A DNA stretch of 64,000 nt from Calothrix parasitica NIES-267 (GCF_002368095.1 NZ_AP018227.1:2770598-2834597); one strand, 5' to 3'. Counted from the first letter of the stretch, positions 1 through 8,591 are shown. The notes: generated by a model from the sequence alone, not told the origin. A program made the numbers and translations.

Positions 1-271
1 CCTGACGCACCCCGCCATTTCTAGCTGCACCGGCTCGCACTTGCAAAATGTCGCTTCCAAGGGATTGCAATCGTAGCTCGGTAGCTTTTTGAGTGCCTTG
101 ACCAATAGCGGTAACGGCAATCACTGCTGTAATACCAATAATAATTCCCAGCATCGTTAGCATAGTGCGGAGTTTATTGTTCCACAACGCCTCAAGAGCC
201 ATTATCAGAATTTCAACCTTCGACACCGTAGATACTTTTTTAACTCGTGGTTTGCAATAGCGTGCGTTCAT
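1..271 (-). CDS. ABC transporter permease, MacB-like (partial, N-terminus only)
   Basis: Only the first 90 codons lie in the window; the gene runs off the left edge. The minus strand reads from an ATG at 271 and gives a short basic leader, then MALEALWNNKLRTMLTMLG followed by a hydrophobic segment rich in I, G and A. This is the usual start of MacB/FtsX-like permeases (one membrane span, then a periplasmic domain beginning with the IGQG motif seen here). It lies 27 bp downstream of the HlyD/MacA-type adaptor on the same strand, so the two probably form one operon for a tripartite efflux pump. The ATPase subunit is not visible and would lie further left. The substrate is unknown. Confidence 0.85.
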   Translation of the reverse strand, partial: MNARYCKPRVKKVSTVSKVEILIMALEALWNNKLRTMLTMLGIIIGITAVIAVTAIGQGTQKATELRLQSLGSDILQVRAGAARNGGVRQ

Positions 272-298
272 TTTACTAACCTCAAAATGGCACCAAAT

Positions 299-1801
299 TT
301 ACAAAGGAGGAGGACCACCACCAGGAGGACGGTTTCTGTTTCTTTGAGAACCAGATGGCGCACTAAGCAAAACTTTTTCATTTCCTTGCAAACCGGAACG
401 TACTTCAGTTTTACCGTTAATAGTAAGTCCAGTTTTAATTGGTACAAATTTAGTACCCTTTTCAGTAATTACTCTTACTCCGGTACCACTCTTCTGGCGT
501 AAAATCGCCACCGTTGGGATGACAAGCACATTACTTAACTTACCTGCATCAAACTTCGCATTAACGTTCATATTGGGACGCAGAAGAGTTTCTGGGTCGG
601 TGAAGTCTACTTTTACTTCAAAGCTAGTGACGTTAGAAGTCACCGTTGCTTGAGGTGCAATTTCGGCAACTTTGCCTTTAAAAGTTTTGTCAGAATAGGC
701 ATCAGCTATAACCGTGACCGACTGGCCGACTTTAATTTTGCTGATATCGGTTTCAGCAACCTTGGCTACAACTTGATAATTTGATGCTAGCGACAGAATA
801 GAAGAAGAAGTTGCACTAGATACTTCACTTCCCGATGTGGTAGGTGTGACGAAACCACCGGGGTCGGCATACTTGGCAGTGACAATACCACTGAAAGGAG
901 CGCGAATAACTGTGTTTTCAATCTGTGTTTGAATCGTTTTCAAATTGCCCTGTTGTTGAGTAACTTGTGCCCGTGCAGCTTCAATGTCTTCGGTGCGTGT
1001 TCCAGCTTTTTGCAGGGCTAAAGCTTGCTGTTTTTCTTTGACTGCTGCTTTTAGTTGCTCGATATCTTCGGTGCGTGTTCCAGCTTTTTGCAATGCTAAT
1101 GCTTCCCGAGCTTCATTTACTGACGCTTGGGCGCTATCGCGTTCGGAACGTTGTTGGTTGAGAATTTGTAGGGAAATAGCACCAGCATTGTATAGTTGCT
1201 GATTGCGTTTAAAATCATCTTCAGCTTTGGTTAAACTTGCTTGAGCGCTTTTTAAACGTGCTTGAGCCTGAGCAATATCTTGAGGACGATTACCTGCTTG
1301 TGCTTTTTGCAGATTTGCTTGAGCTTGCTCTAATTGTGCTTGCGCTTGAGCGATATCTTGAGAGCGATTACCTGCTATTGCCTTTTGCAAACTTGCTTGA
1401 GCCGAAGCTAGAGAACCTTGTGCTTGAATCAGCTGCCCTTGTAGGGTTGAATCATCCATGCGTGCCAGGATTTGTCCGACTTTTACATAGTCCCCTTCCT
1501 TGACAAGCAAGCTCTTTAGTCGTCCAGAAGTATCGGGGCTGACGTTAGTTGATTGTTTGGCTTCAATTGTACCGTTGGCTAAGATAATAATGGGTAAAGT
1601 TTCTCGTTCAACTGGGACTGTTAACATTTTGCTTCTGGCTGTTTGAGCAAAAGAAATCACCATCTGACGGTAAATAATGTACCCACCGCCCGTTAACGAA
1701 CACAGAATCAGTAAACCTATCAGCCATTTGCTTAGCTTATGTTTGATAAAACCTTTTCCTACAGGCTGAAATATCGCATTTTGGGAAGATTGAAGTTTCA
1801 T
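299..1801 (-). CDS. HlyD/MacA-family periplasmic adaptor of an efflux pump
   Basis: A 500-residue membrane-fusion protein. It has one N-terminal membrane anchor (about residues 26-48), a biotinyl-lipoyl-like half (about 80-115), a long coiled-coil hairpin (about 118-285), the second lipoyl half starting IRAPFSGIV, a beta-barrel region and a Pro/Gly-rich tail. The hairpin contains internal repeats: the AGNRxQDIAQAQA unit twice and ALQKAGTRTEDIE twice, which also appear as DNA repeats. In this family the adaptor links an inner-membrane ABC permease to an outer-membrane channel; the MacB-like permease starts 27 bp downstream. The gene is divergent from the YHYH lipoprotein at 2323, and the promoter region between them carries two copies of a palindrome also found before the response regulator at 4851. 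The substrate is not evident. Confidence 0.9.
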   Translation of the reverse strand: MKLQSSQNAIFQPVGKGFIKHKLSKWLIGLLILCSLTGGGYIIYRQMVISFAQTARSKMLTVPVERETLPIIILANGTIEAKQSTNVSPDTSGRLKSLLVKEGDYVKVGQILARMDDSTLQGQLIQAQGSLASAQASLQKAIAGNRSQDIAQAQAQLEQAQANLQKAQAGNRPQDIAQAQARLKSAQASLTKAEDDFKRNQQLYNAGAISLQILNQQRSERDSAQASVNEAREALALQKAGTRTEDIEQLKAAVKEKQQALALQKAGTRTEDIEAARAQVTQQQGNLKTIQTQIENTVIRAPFSGIVTAKYADPGGFVTPTTSGSEVSSATSSSILSLASNYQVVAKVAETDISKIKVGQSVTVIADAYSDKTFKGKVAEIAPQATVTSNVTSFEVKVDFTDPETLLRPNMNVNAKFDAGKLSNVLVIPTVAILRQKSGTGVRVITEKGTKFVPIKTGLTINGKTEVRSGLQGNEKVLLSAPSGSQRNRNRPPGGGPPPL

Positions 1802-1978
1802 ACGCTACGAATGCACTATTAGTGCAAGAAGCAACAATAAATTATTTTGATTGCGACTTGTGCGGCTCTTTGTGAGAGCGTTGCAAAAACTTTATTAATT
1901 ACTTGTTTATATTTATCGGATAATTTAATAGTTTTAATTAATTACAGTATATCGATACAACAATTAACCCTGTGTTTA

Positions 1979-2013
1979 AATTACAAAATTGTAATTTTGA
2001 AGCGTAATTTTTG
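1979..2013. promoter_or_regulatory. Candidate operator, copy 1 (TTACAAAATTGTAA)
   Basis: The perfect palindrome TTACAAAATTGTAA is at 1981-1994 and is followed by TTTT and, 13 bp after the first GTAATTTT, a second GTAATTTT (2004). It lies about 180 bp upstream of the adaptor start. The whole block of about 35 bp recurs nearly unchanged at 2123. The binding protein is inferred, probably the response regulator at 4851. Confidence 0.6.
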
Positions 2014-2122
2014 TTTTTAGACAGCAATTGTTTTGTGAAAATTTCTATAATTTTTATATTTATTTAATGATTTTATATTAATTAATCACAACATATGTAC
2101 ATAAAAATTCACTATTTGGATT

Positions 2123-2157
2123 AATTACAAAATTGTAATTTTAATACGTAATTTTTG
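2123..2157. promoter_or_regulatory. Candidate operator, copy 2 (TTACAAAATTGTAA)
   Basis: Second copy of the palindrome, at 2125-2138, with the same downstream GTAATTTTTG at the same 13-bp spacing and a further AGCAATT. It lies about 190 bp upstream of the first YHYH gene and 144 bp from copy 1, in the divergent promoter region. Confidence 0.6.
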
Positions 2158-2322
2158 CCGTTAAAAAGCAATTTTTTTAGTATAAAATCTGTTTCTATAG
2201 GGTTATAGCTAAAAACTGTTCAAATGCTCCTTAACATATGTTCCTACAGTTTTTAGTACCCTTTTTTTAGTTATTTGTAAGATATCTGGAGAAATAGGAA
2301 TTGAATTGGGAGATTATATGAA

Positions 2323-3417
2323 ATGCATAAAAGATTTTCAATAGTGATTATTACAGCGTTTCTCGCAGCAGGATTATCCTTAAGTTGTACGAAACAATCG
2401 CCAAGTGCAAACAGCACAAACACAATTGAGATTAGTGAGGAAGAACGTGAAAAAAAAGCAAAAACTGCTCCAACAAAATATAAAACCCTTGGTATGACGT
2501 TTCTAGAAAATGCGCTTGTAAAAGATATTGCTGTAAAGAATTGTACTTTAGCAGATGGAACGCAAACCACTTGTAAATCAATTACTGTAAGCGGATATCC
2601 GTCTAACTATGAAGCAGGACCATTTTGTCCGCGAACAACGGCTGATTCTAAAGAAACAACTGGTATTTGGCTCGATGGTGAAAATATTTACGATTTAGAT
2701 GGTGAGTTTATCAAGAAACTTCCTGAGATATACAATGATGAGAAATTTGTTTTATATGATTCCAGTGGCAATGTAAATGTTACTGATACTCAAGAAGAGT
2801 TTGATGGAGCAGCTAAACCTCAAGTAGAAGAGAAATATAAATACAATTGTGTCGAAGGAAAAATAGAATGGCTTGAAGGTGGCTCACCTGTTCAAACTAC
2901 TGTTGAAATTCCCGATAAACCAGTTAAAGCTAGTACTGCTACCAATATTGGCAGAAAAAATAAAGTTGGAATAACTATTAATGGGGTTGTAATTGATAGT
3001 CCAGCACCCGTACAAGCAATTCTTTCTGCCTATACTATCGCGGCTTTTGATGATTGTGGAGGTCATATTAATCCAGTAATTGGGTATCATCAACATGGTA
3101 TTAATGGATGCTTTGGTGTCGAAAGTAAAGTTGATGGTGAAACGAAATTAATTGGATATGCTATGGATGGATTTCCTATCCATAATGCCTACGAAGAAAC
3201 TAATCAAGCTCCAGAACTGGATGAGTGCGGAGGTCATGAGGTGGAAGGGATAGGTTATCATTATCATGCAAATAAAGCAGCAAAAAATTCAGTAATTTCT
3301 TGTTTTCATGGGACTTTGGTGCAAGGTCAGCAGGATGAAAGGGGTGGTAGACCTGATAGACCACCGCAGGGTAAAAGACCCCCTCGTCCAGGAAAGGGAA
3401 TAGGGAATAGGGAATAG
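2323..3417 (+). CDS. YHYH-domain secreted lipoprotein
   Basis: 364 residues. The N-terminus is a lipoprotein signal (basic start, hydrophobic core, then LSLSC), so it is probably exported and lipid-anchored at Cys22. The C-terminal half carries the YHYH domain: two Cys/His-rich blocks (DDCGGHINP with GYHQHG, and DECGGH with YHYH at residues 312-315), then SCFHG. The domain is known from bacterial and marine proteins, but its reaction is not established; clustered His and Cys residues suggest metal binding (inference). The tail is rich in Pro, Arg and Gly. An in-frame alternative ATG at 2318 hits a stop at once, so 2323 is the start. The gene is upstream of a second YHYH gene and a two-component system. 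Confidence 0.85.
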   Translation: MHKRFSIVIITAFLAAGLSLSCTKQSPSANSTNTIEISEEEREKKAKTAPTKYKTLGMTFLENALVKDIAVKNCTLADGTQTTCKSITVSGYPSNYEAGPFCPRTTADSKETTGIWLDGENIYDLDGEFIKKLPEIYNDEKFVLYDSSGNVNVTDTQEEFDGAAKPQVEEKYKYNCVEGKIEWLEGGSPVQTTVEIPDKPVKASTATNIGRKNKVGITINGVVIDSPAPVQAILSAYTIAAFDDCGGHINPVIGYHQHGINGCFGVESKVDGETKLIGYAMDGFPIHNAYEETNQAPELDECGGHEVEGIGYHYHANKAAKNSVISCFHGTLVQGQQDERGGRPDRPPQGKRPPRPGKGIGNRE

Positions 3418-3507
3418 TTTTAAACCTGTTTTTTAGATTTTAAAAAATTGAAGATGCAAGATTTTTAAGGTTTATGTATTTATTTTATTTTACATCTTGC
3501 ACCAGTT

Positions 3508-3600
3508 GCAGAAACCCGGTTTCTTTCTAATTTCAAAACGAGATAATAATGTTTTCACTAATAGAAACCGGGTTTCTTTGAACTTCCACCCGAATGGTGG
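3508..3600. repeat. Paired AAACCCGGTTT palindromes and a small hairpin
   Basis: Two copies of a short palindrome, GAAACCCGGTTTCTT (3511) and AGAAACCGGGTTTCTTT (3563), lie between the two YHYH genes. A CCACCCGAATGGTGG hairpin follows at 3586. They may pair with each other as a terminator-like structure, or simply be dispersed repeats. Confidence 0.5.
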
Positions 3601-3716
3601 AAGAAGTTAGTTTTATTGCACTGCTTCAGATTAGAACCAACCCACAAGGTTACGGGATAAGACTTTTAAAGTTATTCAGCAACATAAACACAATCAAACT
3701 AGGAAAGAGATTGATT

Positions 3717-4772
3717 ATGAAAATGCAACGTATAGCAGTAAATGGGGTTTTGCATGCTGCCAAACTTACTGTAGTCATGCTTCTTAGCTGTGGCTGTTCT
3801 AGTTTGGCTCAAAGTTCTACAACCGCAACAGATTGCACAACCTATAAAAAGGCTTTTGGGTTACACCTCGATTCTGAGTTGGCTAATTGTACTGCTGATT
3901 CCCTTGAGGTAACTGCTACAGGTCTTCCCGATTTGAATTCTGGAACCAGTGAAGATGTACCAATGGTAGGCATCCAATCTTGGATACAAAGAGTTGCGGT
4001 TCCCTATGATTATCAGTGGCGTATTCCCCTCAAACCCCAGTGGTTAAATGAACCTGTTGAAGCAAGCGCTAGAGGACCGATAGCGGTTGCAGCCGATGGT
4101 GTACCAATTTTCCATTACGAGCGACGACCTGATGTTTCAACTTCCCTAGATAACTACGAAGAGCGCAACGATACCGTTGTTCAGGGTGAATTAGACCAGT
4201 GTGGAGGTCATTCAGGGCAGGGTGAAGACTATCACTATCACTACGCTCCGGTTTGCTTGATGGATAAACATAATCCCGAACTACCGATTGCCTTTGGTCT
4301 TGATGGCGCACCAATCTATTTTGGTGAAGGTGGTGATGATTATTATGGACGTGGTAGATACAGCCACCTTAATTACCTACCCGATGAAGAACTTGATGAG
4401 TGCAACGCGCTGCGATTACCTGATGGTAGTTATGTGCATTACACAACCAAAACCCCGCCATATGTTGTAGGTTGCCATCATGGATTTTTTGACTCTAGGC
4501 TACAAATAGAACCTCCCACCTTCGATGCACTGGCGCAGGGTACATCAAGCCCGTTTGGTGGTAGCTATGGTGAGCCTGTCTCCACGCTTATCACTGATTT
4601 TAAGAGGAATGAAAATGGAGAGTATCGTTTGGATTTTAATTCTTTAACTACACCTGGTGTCACAAGTTCTGTTGTGTACCGTAAGACCTCATCGGATTGC
4701 TGGGAGTTTGAGTACCAAAAAGTTGCGGGGGAAACAGTGCAGACGACAACAGCCTGCCGACACCAACACTAA
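3717..4772 (+). CDS. Second YHYH-domain secreted protein
   Basis: 351 residues from the ATG at 3717, chosen because AGGAAAGAGA sits 6-16 bp upstream and because the signal peptide then begins correctly. The open frame extends back to 3594, but those residues do not look like protein. The N-terminus is a hydrophobic signal ending LLSCGCSS, so probably a lipoprotein. The core has the same hallmarks as its neighbour: DQCGGH followed by YHYH at residues 172-175, later a Cys-His pair in GCHHG. It differs widely from the first protein outside these motifs, so it is not a recent duplicate. It ends 78 bp before the response regulator, with one palindrome copy in that gap. Confidence 0.85.
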   Translation: MKMQRIAVNGVLHAAKLTVVMLLSCGCSSLAQSSTTATDCTTYKKAFGLHLDSELANCTADSLEVTATGLPDLNSGTSEDVPMVGIQSWIQRVAVPYDYQWRIPLKPQWLNEPVEASARGPIAVAADGVPIFHYERRPDVSTSLDNYEERNDTVVQGELDQCGGHSGQGEDYHYHYAPVCLMDKHNPELPIAFGLDGAPIYFGEGGDDYYGRGRYSHLNYLPDEELDECNALRLPDGSYVHYTTKTPPYVVGCHHGFFDSRLQIEPPTFDALAQGTSSPFGGSYGEPVSTLITDFKRNENGEYRLDFNSLTTPGVTSSVVYRKTSSDCWEFEYQKVAGETVQTTTACRHQH

Positions 4773-4773
4773 C

Positions 4774-4812
4774 GGTTACAAAATTGTAATTTTAGTTTTT
4801 GAATAGCAAGTG
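4774..4812. promoter_or_regulatory. Candidate operator, copy 3 (TTACAAAATTGTAA)
   Basis: Third exact copy of the 14-bp palindrome (4776-4789), followed by TTTTAG and an AGCAAG box. It sits about 62-75 bp upstream of the GTG start of the response regulator, the position expected for autoregulation. Confidence 0.6.
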
Positions 4813-4850
4813 TAAAATAAAATTTCACATGCAGAAGCCATACAATAGTC

Positions 4851-5534
4851 GTGAATGTTCTATTTGTCGAAGATGAAGCAAAAATAGCTGACTTTGTTCG
4901 GGCTGGACTAAAGGAGCAGGGTTTTATTGTAGATTACTGCGATAATGGTGATGAAGGTTGTTTACTAGCCTTAGAAAATGAATATGACGCAATTATTTTG
5001 GATATCATGATTCCTGGGAAAGACGGGCTATCAATTCTCAAACAATTGCGTCGAGAAGGTAAGAATACTCCGGTAATTTTGTTAACGGCTCGGAATGAAC
5101 TTGATGATAGATTAGTAGGGTTGAATTTGGGTGCTGATGATTATATTGCTAAACCTTTCTTTGTGGAAGAATTAGTCGCTCGGATTCATGCTGTTATCCG
5201 TCGTACTGTGGGAGAACGGCAAAATTTTATTGCTGTGGGAGATTTGAAGCTAGATAGAATTACTAGGGAAGTTACTTGCAATCAAAAAGCGATTGAGCTT
5301 ACCACTCGCGAGTTTAATCTGCTCGAATATTTGATGCGATCGCCAGAACGAGTTTTCACCAGAACCCAGATATTGGAACATGTTTGGGGTTATGATTTTA
5401 ATCCGAATACCAATGTTGTAGATGTTTGTATCCAGCGGATTCGCAAAAAAATTGACCCTATTGACAAGGGAGAATGGATTGAAAGTATTCGCGGAGTTGG
5501 TTATCGCTTTCGTCAAGCAGATACTCATTCATGA
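4851..5534 (+). CDS. OmpR/PhoB-family response regulator
   Basis: 227 residues. The receiver domain (1-115) has the acidic pair E7/D8, phosphoacceptor D51 (LDIMIPG), the T/S position in LLTAR and the KPF lysine. The C-terminal winged helix (about 130-222) has the TTREFNLLEYLM and RTQILEHVWGYDF signatures and ends in RGVGYRF. The start codon is GTG. Its stop overlaps the ATG of the sensor kinase by 4 bp, so they are cotranslated. Best guess at target sites: the three TTACAAAATTGTAA blocks upstream of itself, the YHYH lipoprotein and the efflux adaptor. It resembles cyanobacterial RppA/ManR-type regulators, but identity within that group is not certain. Confidence 0.95.
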   Translation: MNVLFVEDEAKIADFVRAGLKEQGFIVDYCDNGDEGCLLALENEYDAIILDIMIPGKDGLSILKQLRREGKNTPVILLTARNELDDRLVGLNLGADDYIAKPFFVEELVARIHAVIRRTVGERQNFIAVGDLKLDRITREVTCNQKAIELTTREFNLLEYLMRSPERVFTRTQILEHVWGYDFNPNTNVVDVCIQRIRKKIDPIDKGEWIESIRGVGYRFRQADTHS

Positions 5535-6985
5535 AACTATCTTCATTTCGTCTGAGAATTGCTTTATTCTCTTCATTTCTTGCTGGTAGCGCTCTGATTG
5601 GTTTTGGTGCAGTTTCCTGGTGGCAAATTTATAATGCCAATATTAGCCGTCTGGATGCACAAATCATCAATGAATTGATGCGAGGAAATGGGCCTCCAAA
5701 ACGAGATGTTACGGTACTTTACCAGAAGCAGAGGTGGAAATTATACTCAAATTCAGTTTCCGATATATTAGGAGCAAATACAAAAATACCTACGGGTTTA
5801 TTAGTGCTTGATGCAGAGGGTAATAAACTTTACCAATCTCAGCAAACCATTGTAGATAAAGATTTGCATCGTCTGCTTGCTAAACAAATAACATTAACAA
5901 AGCCCCTTCGATTAATTTCTGTTCGTAAACTATCCAGCCAGGAATTACCTCCTCCCCCACTTCCCATTCTCTTAACTACAAAATCCACAGAAACAGGAAC
6001 TTGGCGAATTGGTACGGCTAAATTTCGCAAAATTCAACTGGCAGTTGCTGTTAATCTGGAAGTGGTTAATCAAGAAATGGCTACGATTACCAATATTTTC
6101 TTGATTTCTATCCCTGGAATATTGCTATTAATTGCAGTTGGTGCATGGTTGCTGTCTGGAAGTGTTTTACGTCCGGTAAATCAATTAACGAATGAAATTA
6201 AACAGGTAAGTGTCAAAGGTTTAGATAGAAGAATTTCTATTGATAAAATAGATATAGAGTTTTTGGAGTTAATTCGGGTATTTAACCTGATGTTGGAACG
6301 TTTGGAACGCAGTTTTCATCAAGCTTCTCGTTTCAGTGGTGATGCTGCTCACGAACTGAAAACACCGTTAACTATTTTGCAAGGAGAATTGGAAAGAACT
6401 TTACAACAGGTAAATCCCGGAAGTGAAGTACAGCAGCGGTTGGGTTATCTATTGGATGAAGTTCACCGTCTGAATGGAATTATCCGCAAACTGTTACTGC
6501 TGTCTTTAGCGGATGCGGGAAAATTGAGTCTATACCTGGTGGAAGTGGATATTTCGGAGTTATTATTTCAGATGTTGGAAGATGTGGAAATGTTAGCTCC
6601 TCATCTGAGCGTACAAACTAATATTGTAAAAGGATTAAAAGTTAAAGGTGATAAAGATTTGCTGATGCAGGTTTTGCAAAATCTATTTAGTAACGCTATA
6701 AAATATAATCTTACTGACGGTTGGATAAAAGTTGATGCTTTCGCGAAAAATAGCTTACTTAAAATAACAATTATTAATGCATCCGAGGGAATAAAAGATG
6801 AGAATAGAACTCGAATTTTTGACCGTTTCCATCGCGGAGATCCATCTCGTAATCGTAAAGTAGAAGGAATTGGATTGGGGTTGAGCCTTGCTCGTGAAAT
6901 TGTTCGCGCTCATAATGGGGAATTGATGCTTGATTCAGCTTCGGAAGGGGAGACTTCTTTTAGTCTTTGTTTACCGATATTATGA
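5531..6985 (+). CDS. Membrane sensor histidine kinase, partner of the regulator at 4851
   Basis: 484 residues. Membrane span 1 is about residues 9-31, followed by a periplasmic loop of some 150 residues with a PPPPLP stretch; span 2 is about 188-208. Then come HAMP, HisKA with the phosphorylated H274 (AAHELKTPL), and HATPase_c with N, D and G boxes (NLFSNAIKYN, DRFHRGD, GLGLSLA). It overlaps the response regulator by 4 bp. The loop has no recognisable ligand fold; the link to Cys/His-rich YHYH proteins and an efflux pump would fit metal or envelope-stress sensing, but that is inference. Its 3' end overlaps the tail of a decayed leucine-rich-repeat gene on the other strand. Confidence 0.95.
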   Translation: MKLSSFRLRIALFSSFLAGSALIGFGAVSWWQIYNANISRLDAQIINELMRGNGPPKRDVTVLYQKQRWKLYSNSVSDILGANTKIPTGLLVLDAEGNKLYQSQQTIVDKDLHRLLAKQITLTKPLRLISVRKLSSQELPPPPLPILLTTKSTETGTWRIGTAKFRKIQLAVAVNLEVVNQEMATITNIFLISIPGILLLIAVGAWLLSGSVLRPVNQLTNEIKQVSVKGLDRRISIDKIDIEFLELIRVFNLMLERLERSFHQASRFSGDAAHELKTPLTILQGELERTLQQVNPGSEVQQRLGYLLDEVHRLNGIIRKLLLLSLADAGKLSLYLVEVDISELLFQMLEDVEMLAPHLSVQTNIVKGLKVKGDKDLLMQVLQNLFSNAIKYNLTDGWIKVDAFAKNSLLKITIINASEGIKDENRTRIFDRFHRGDPSRNRKVEGIGLGLSLAREIVRAHNGELMLDSASEGETSFSLCLPIL

Positions 6986-7175
6986 GTTGAAATAGAAATC
7001 GAAGAATTTCTGAGGCTTTTCTTTTAAAACTTCTGGTGGAATTAAAATTGGGTTTTTAGATAAATCAAGATATTTAAGTTTTTGAAGTTGTTTTATTTCT
7101 ATAATGTTGTTAATCCTTCTCTTGCTGCTTGTTCAATTACCTGTAAAATCTCTTCTTCAGTTATTAAATATCATC
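6980..7175 (-). pseudogene. Remnant of a leucine-rich-repeat protein
   Basis: Read on the minus strand, about 7170 to 7110 encodes LITEEEILQVIEQAAREGL, close to the typical start of cyanobacterial LRR/Roc-COR proteins. After a frame change near 7105 the sequence continues QLQKLKYLDLSKNPILIPP, a classical LRR unit and C-terminal cap, and stops at 6980. The middle of the gene is missing. The two conserved ends in different frames show an internal deletion. Not functional. Confidence 0.6.
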
Positions 7176-7219
7176 AAGATACGTACTATAGCGTTTATCA
7201 AGCAACTGAGTTACAGCTT

Positions 7220-7443
7220 GACCTCACCCCGATAAAGCTGTGCTTCATTTCCCCTCTCCTTAATAAGGCTACCGCGTACACACTCTCCTAGATCCCCCCT
7301 AACCCCCCTTGAAAAGGGGGGAATCTGAATTAAAGTCCCCCCTTTCAAGGGGGATATAGGGGGATCTAAACGCTGTGAAAGCAATTTAGAGTACTTGTGT
7401 TTACACCGTAGCTTTAATAAGGAGAGGGGTTAGGGGTGAGGTT
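7220..7443. repeat. Nested palindromic element (MITE-like)
   Basis: The outer arms (about 7220-7275 and 7395-7443) are imperfect inverted copies containing CCCCTCTCCTTAATAAGGCT and its complement, ending in CTCACC/GGTGAG. A second, G/C-tract palindrome (about 7290-7369, bounded by TAGATCCCCC and GGGGATCTA) lies inside. This looks like one mobile palindrome inserted in another. No coding capacity. Confidence 0.6.
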
Positions 7444-7606
7444 TTGAGATATGCACCTCACCAGACTAAGAAACCCTATATTAGTACTTCTCATTTATTT
7501 TAATTGGCTTGTTTTTCCCTAATCTCTGGAGACTTAGCAATACGCCCCGTTTCTACATTCTATCAAAACCAATAAAATTAACTTGATATCTTAAATGATT
7601 TGGTTT

Positions 7607-7828
7607 TCAAACTTCTAACTCTCCACTCTTCGCTTCATTCCCATTCGCGTTATTTTCAATATTGGTTAAATTATCGTTTCCGTTGTTATTCCCATTATTG
7701 TTGCCATTACCGTTCAAGTTATCGCTGAAATTAATATTTATATAAAATCTAACGTTAATTAAGCTACCTTTTTTACCACTCAGTAAATATCCTAAAATTA
7801 GCCCTATTACTAAAGATAATAAAATCAT
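7607..7828 (-). CDS. Small membrane protein with Asn/Gly-rich repeats
   Basis: 73 residues: one N-terminal membrane span (about 2-17, ILLSLVIGLILGYLL), a short basic loop, then an Asn-rich region with GNNN-type repeats and an acidic tail. No family recognised. The ribosome-binding site is weak. It is the first of three small minus-strand genes (8502 to 7607) that may be cotranscribed. It could be a chance frame in AT-rich DNA, but the membrane-plus-repeat layout and codon use support a real gene. Confidence 0.5.
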   Translation of the reverse strand: MILLSLVIGLILGYLLSGKKGSLINVRFYININFSDNLNGNGNNNGNNNGNDNLTNIENNANGNEAKSGELEV

Positions 7829-7989
7829 ATTATCTTGCTCGAAGGATGAAATAATGAAAGACTGAACTATTATATTGATTCACTAATTGAAAAACTGTTC
7901 AATCCAGCCTAAAAGGATTTCTTGTTTGTAACAAGAAGATTACTTTTTAGGCAAGAATTAAGATAATACAGCTTTGAATGTACATTCAA

Positions 7990-8196
7990 TTAATTTTCTC
8001 TGCTGTCGCTCAACAGTTTAGCCTGTGGTAATTTATTGTCGATAATATATCGAGGAGAGCTTAATATTGTGACTTTGAGGCTAAATGGTTTCACTTCGAT
8101 TGAAAAATTTGTTGGAAGACCTAACATAGGTAGAATCGTTGTTGAATAAATGCAAGAAGATACAACGAAAACATACAGATTTCTAATCATATTCAT
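7990..8196 (-). CDS. Small predicted secreted or membrane protein, unknown
   Basis: 68 residues. The N-terminus has a basic start and a hydrophobic stretch (about 6-26) like a signal peptide or anchor. The remainder has no recognised motif. AAGGAAA lies 9-15 bp upstream of the ATG. A second in-frame ATG two codons later is also possible. It lies between two other small minus-strand genes. Function unknown. Confidence 0.45.
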   Translation of the reverse strand: MNMIRNLYVFVVSSCIYSTTILPMLGLPTNFSIEVKPFSLKVTILSSPRYIIDNKLPQAKLLSDSREN

Positions 8197-8274
8197 GTGG
8201 ATTTTCCTTGTTTATATAGCCCGAAACTCAAACTCATGAAAGCAATTGGGGTTCGGGCTGTTAAATATGCGAAT

Positions 8275-8502
8275 TTATCGAAAAGATTCAATGAGTACTG
8301 CTGCTCCAGCTAAGCAAATTAAGACGACTCCAGACTTCCAGATAAATGTAAATACAAGAGGGAAAAGACTGATGGTTATCTGCGAGGTGCCGATAATTCC
8401 AGATAAACCAGCAGCGAATGTGAAACCAATGATGATGAAGGCTAAGTATTGGAGAGCCTTTAGAGCTAATCTAAATAGAGGACTGAATTTGTTAGTAGTC
8501 AT
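8275..8502 (-). CDS. Small two-span membrane protein, unknown
   Basis: 75 residues with two clear hydrophobic segments (about 15-38 and 45-70) separated by a short loop; basic N-terminus. CAGGAG is well placed upstream of the ATG. The frame opposite is a shadow. A hairpin with a T-tract lies 55-90 bp upstream in the direction of transcription, which could be a terminator for upstream transcription or an attenuator in the leader. No family recognised. Confidence 0.6.
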   Translation of the reverse strand: MTTNKFSPLFRLALKALQYLAFIIIGFTFAAGLSGIIGTSQITISLFPLVFTFIWKSGVVLICLAGAAVLIESFR

Positions 8503-8554
8503 TGTTTGATACTCCTGGTTGTTGTGATATGAAAGATGGAATATTGAATTTCAG

Positions 8555-8591
8555 TAAAAAAGCCGGGAAGTGCTATAACACTTTCACCGGC
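8555..8591 (-). terminator. Rho-independent terminator or attenuator hairpin (minus strand)
   Basis: On the minus strand a GCCGGTGAAAGTG / CACTTCCCGGC stem-loop is followed directly by TTTTTT. It is upstream of the 75-residue membrane protein rather than just after a gene, so it may be a leader attenuator. Confidence 0.6.

Noticed and set aside
7082-7291. 69-codon plus-strand frame
   Set aside because: Its first half is antisense to an LRR remnant and its second half runs into the palindromic element.
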